Positions 5,527 to 6,394 of a stretch of 6,394 bases of DNA are shown in pieces (positions within the stretch are counted from its first letter, which is position 1; every line of letters begins with the position of its first letter). The notes under the pieces are model-generated. The model made no database searches and was not told where the DNA came from. It was given only the letters and a program-made list of their open reading frames with translations. The DNA lies in assembly GCA_003512125.1 (NCBI GenBank), contig DOSQ01000164.1, positions 2,338 to 8,731 of the forward strand, read 5' to 3'. The position numbers were made by a program, and so were the translations under genes. This DNA is from Acidaminococcaceae bacterium. GTDB lineage: Bacteria > Bacillota > Negativicutes > Acidaminococcales > Acidaminococcaceae.

Positions 5527-6384
5527 GTGACAATCACAAAAGCAATCCAGTTCCGTCAGGTCATCACGCGCCTGATCGGTCTTCTTTTCGGTTCCATGGT
5601 CTATTCTGCAGGCCTTAATTTATTTCTCGTTCCTAACAGTATCATCGACGGCGGCGTGGTGGGTATCAGCCTGATCCTGGCACAACTCACCCATATTTCT
5701 TTCAGCGTATGGATCGTTGTACTGAATGCACCGTTCTTCTACATCGGTTTCCGGCGTTTAGGGCTGAACATGGCCCTGTCCTCCAGTTTCGCGGTTGTCG
5801 TTCTTTCCTTCTGGAGTAAATTTTTTGAAGGCATGGAACCTATCACCCGGGATCCGTTTCTGGGCACCATCTTCGGCGGCGTCATTATCGGCATCGGTGT
5901 CGGCATCGTGATCCGCAGCGGCGGGTCTCTGGACGGTACGGAAATCATGGCAATCCTTTTGGACAGCAAAACGTCCTTTTCCGTCGGCGAGATCGTACTG
6001 TTCTTCAACCTGTTCATTTTAGGAAGCGCCGGTTTCGTATTCAGCTGGAACAGTGCCATGTATTCGCTGGTAGCCTATTTTATCTGCTCCCGCCTTATCG
6101 ACACGGTGTCCGACGGGCTGGATTCAACCAAAGGTGTCTTTATTGTAACTTCCAATTATGATGAAGTTTCCAACGCCATCGTCCACGATATGCGTAAAGC
6201 CGTCACGCTGCTGCACGGGCAGGGCGGATTCCTGCGGGAAGACAAAGACATTCTGTACTGCGTGGTTTCCCGTCTGGAAGTAACCAAACTGAAACAGGTC
6301 GTCCAATCTATCGATCCCCAGGCTTTTCTCTCCATTTTTGATGTGCAGGAAGTCGAAGGCGGACGGATCGGGAAGAAACATTAA
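5527..6384 (+). CDS. YitT-family membrane protein (DUF161 repeats plus DUF2179)
   Basis: A 285-residue integral membrane protein whose transport or signalling role is not established. Hydrophobic segments lie at about 13-33, 42-58, 60-77, 84-100, 113-130, 154-174 and 177-190. Two DUF161-type units carry the repeated glycine motif: VPNSIIDGGVVGISLIL (35-51) and IRSGGSLDGTEIMAILL (129-145). A soluble C-terminal DUF2179 domain (about 199-280) contains TKGVFIVTSNYDEVSNAI, VTLLHGQGGF and YCVVSRLEVTKLKQVV. Length and domain order match the family. The GTG start at 5527 is chosen for its AGGAGG site. The gene is divergent from the wall-protein gene and ends ten bases before the right edge, so no terminator or downstream partner can be seen. 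B. subtilis has several paralogues (YitT, YpjC, YqfU, YvjA, YxkD) with the same layout, so the exact orthologue is not assigned. Confidence 0.94.
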   Translation: MTITKAIQFRQVITRLIGLLFGSMVYSAGLNLFLVPNSIIDGGVVGISLILAQLTHISFSVWIVVLNAPFFYIGFRRLGLNMALSSSFAVVVLSFWSKFFEGMEPITRDPFLGTIFGGVIIGIGVGIVIRSGGSLDGTEIMAILLDSKTSFSVGEIVLFFNLFILGSAGFVFSWNSAMYSLVAYFICSRLIDTVSDGLDSTKGVFIVTSNYDEVSNAIVHDMRKAVTLLHGQGGFLREDKDILYCVVSRLEVTKLKQVVQSIDPQAFLSIFDVQEVEGGRIGKKH

Positions 6385-6394
6385 AGAAACGCTG

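Noticed and set aside
5396..5530. A 44-codon frame (ATG at 5396) whose TGA overlaps the YitT GTG start as GTGA, like a coupled leader peptide.
   Set aside because: The predicted -10 of the YitT promoter lies inside it, downstream of its ATG, so the main transcript would lack its start. Its GGA is directly against the ATG, and the peptide looks non-coding. It would matter only if transcription starts further upstream.
1..6394. Mobile element, CRISPR array, tRNA or rRNA gene.
   Set aside because: No transposase, integrase, spaced direct repeats, cloverleaf or rRNA-like stretch was seen; all coding space is filled by ordinary chromosomal genes.

Overview
The window looks like ordinary chromosomal DNA from a Bacillota (Firmicute). 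The strongest clue is the leftward order [G5/3D-domain wall protein] - rnmV - ksgA. This matches the yabE-rnmV-ksgA neighbourhood known from Bacillus subtilis and many relatives. The genes use strong GGAGG-type ribosome sites and some TTG/GTG starts, and base composition is near-balanced. The sporulation protease gene yabG, which follows ksgA in spore formers, is absent here. A non-sporulating Bacillota, perhaps a Negativicute, fits, but that placement is only a guess. I see no mobile element, tRNA, rRNA, CRISPR array or phage gene.

Layout. Six genes read leftwards (minus strand), from right to left: a secreted G5/3D-domain cell-wall protein (5271-4078), ribonuclease M5 (4049-3495), the 16S rRNA dimethyltransferase KsgA/RsmA (3344-2409), a HAD-family phosphatase (2278-1427), a Nudix hydrolase (1369-968), and a DUF2130 coiled-coil protein cut by the left edge (928 to beyond 1). 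One gene reads rightwards: a YitT-family membrane protein (5527-6384). It is divergent from the wall-protein gene across a 255-base control region holding promoter-like sequences for both directions.

How the parts relate. rnmV and ksgA both serve ribosomal RNA: RNase M5 matures 5S rRNA, and KsgA dimethylates two adenosines near the 3' end of 16S rRNA. The wall-protein gene lies 28 bases ahead of the corrected rnmV start and probably shares its transcript. A 150-base spacer with a perfect 15-bp inverted repeat separates rnmV from ksgA. A 130-base, very AT-rich spacer separates ksgA from the HAD-Nudix-DUF2130 group. Those three genes are closely spaced (57 and 39 bases) and look like an operon of small-molecule or nucleotide housekeeping enzymes plus a possible nuclease of unknown role.

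Most notable observations: a regular 29-residue (then 36-residue) coiled-coil repeat leading into a PD-(D/E)XK-like motif in the DUF2130 protein; two tandem near-palindromes forming a perfect 15-bp inverted repeat ahead of ksgA; an inverted repeat bracketing the -10 of the wall-protein promoter; and a roughly 20-residue insertion in KsgA. I found no convincing evidence of a wholly new system.
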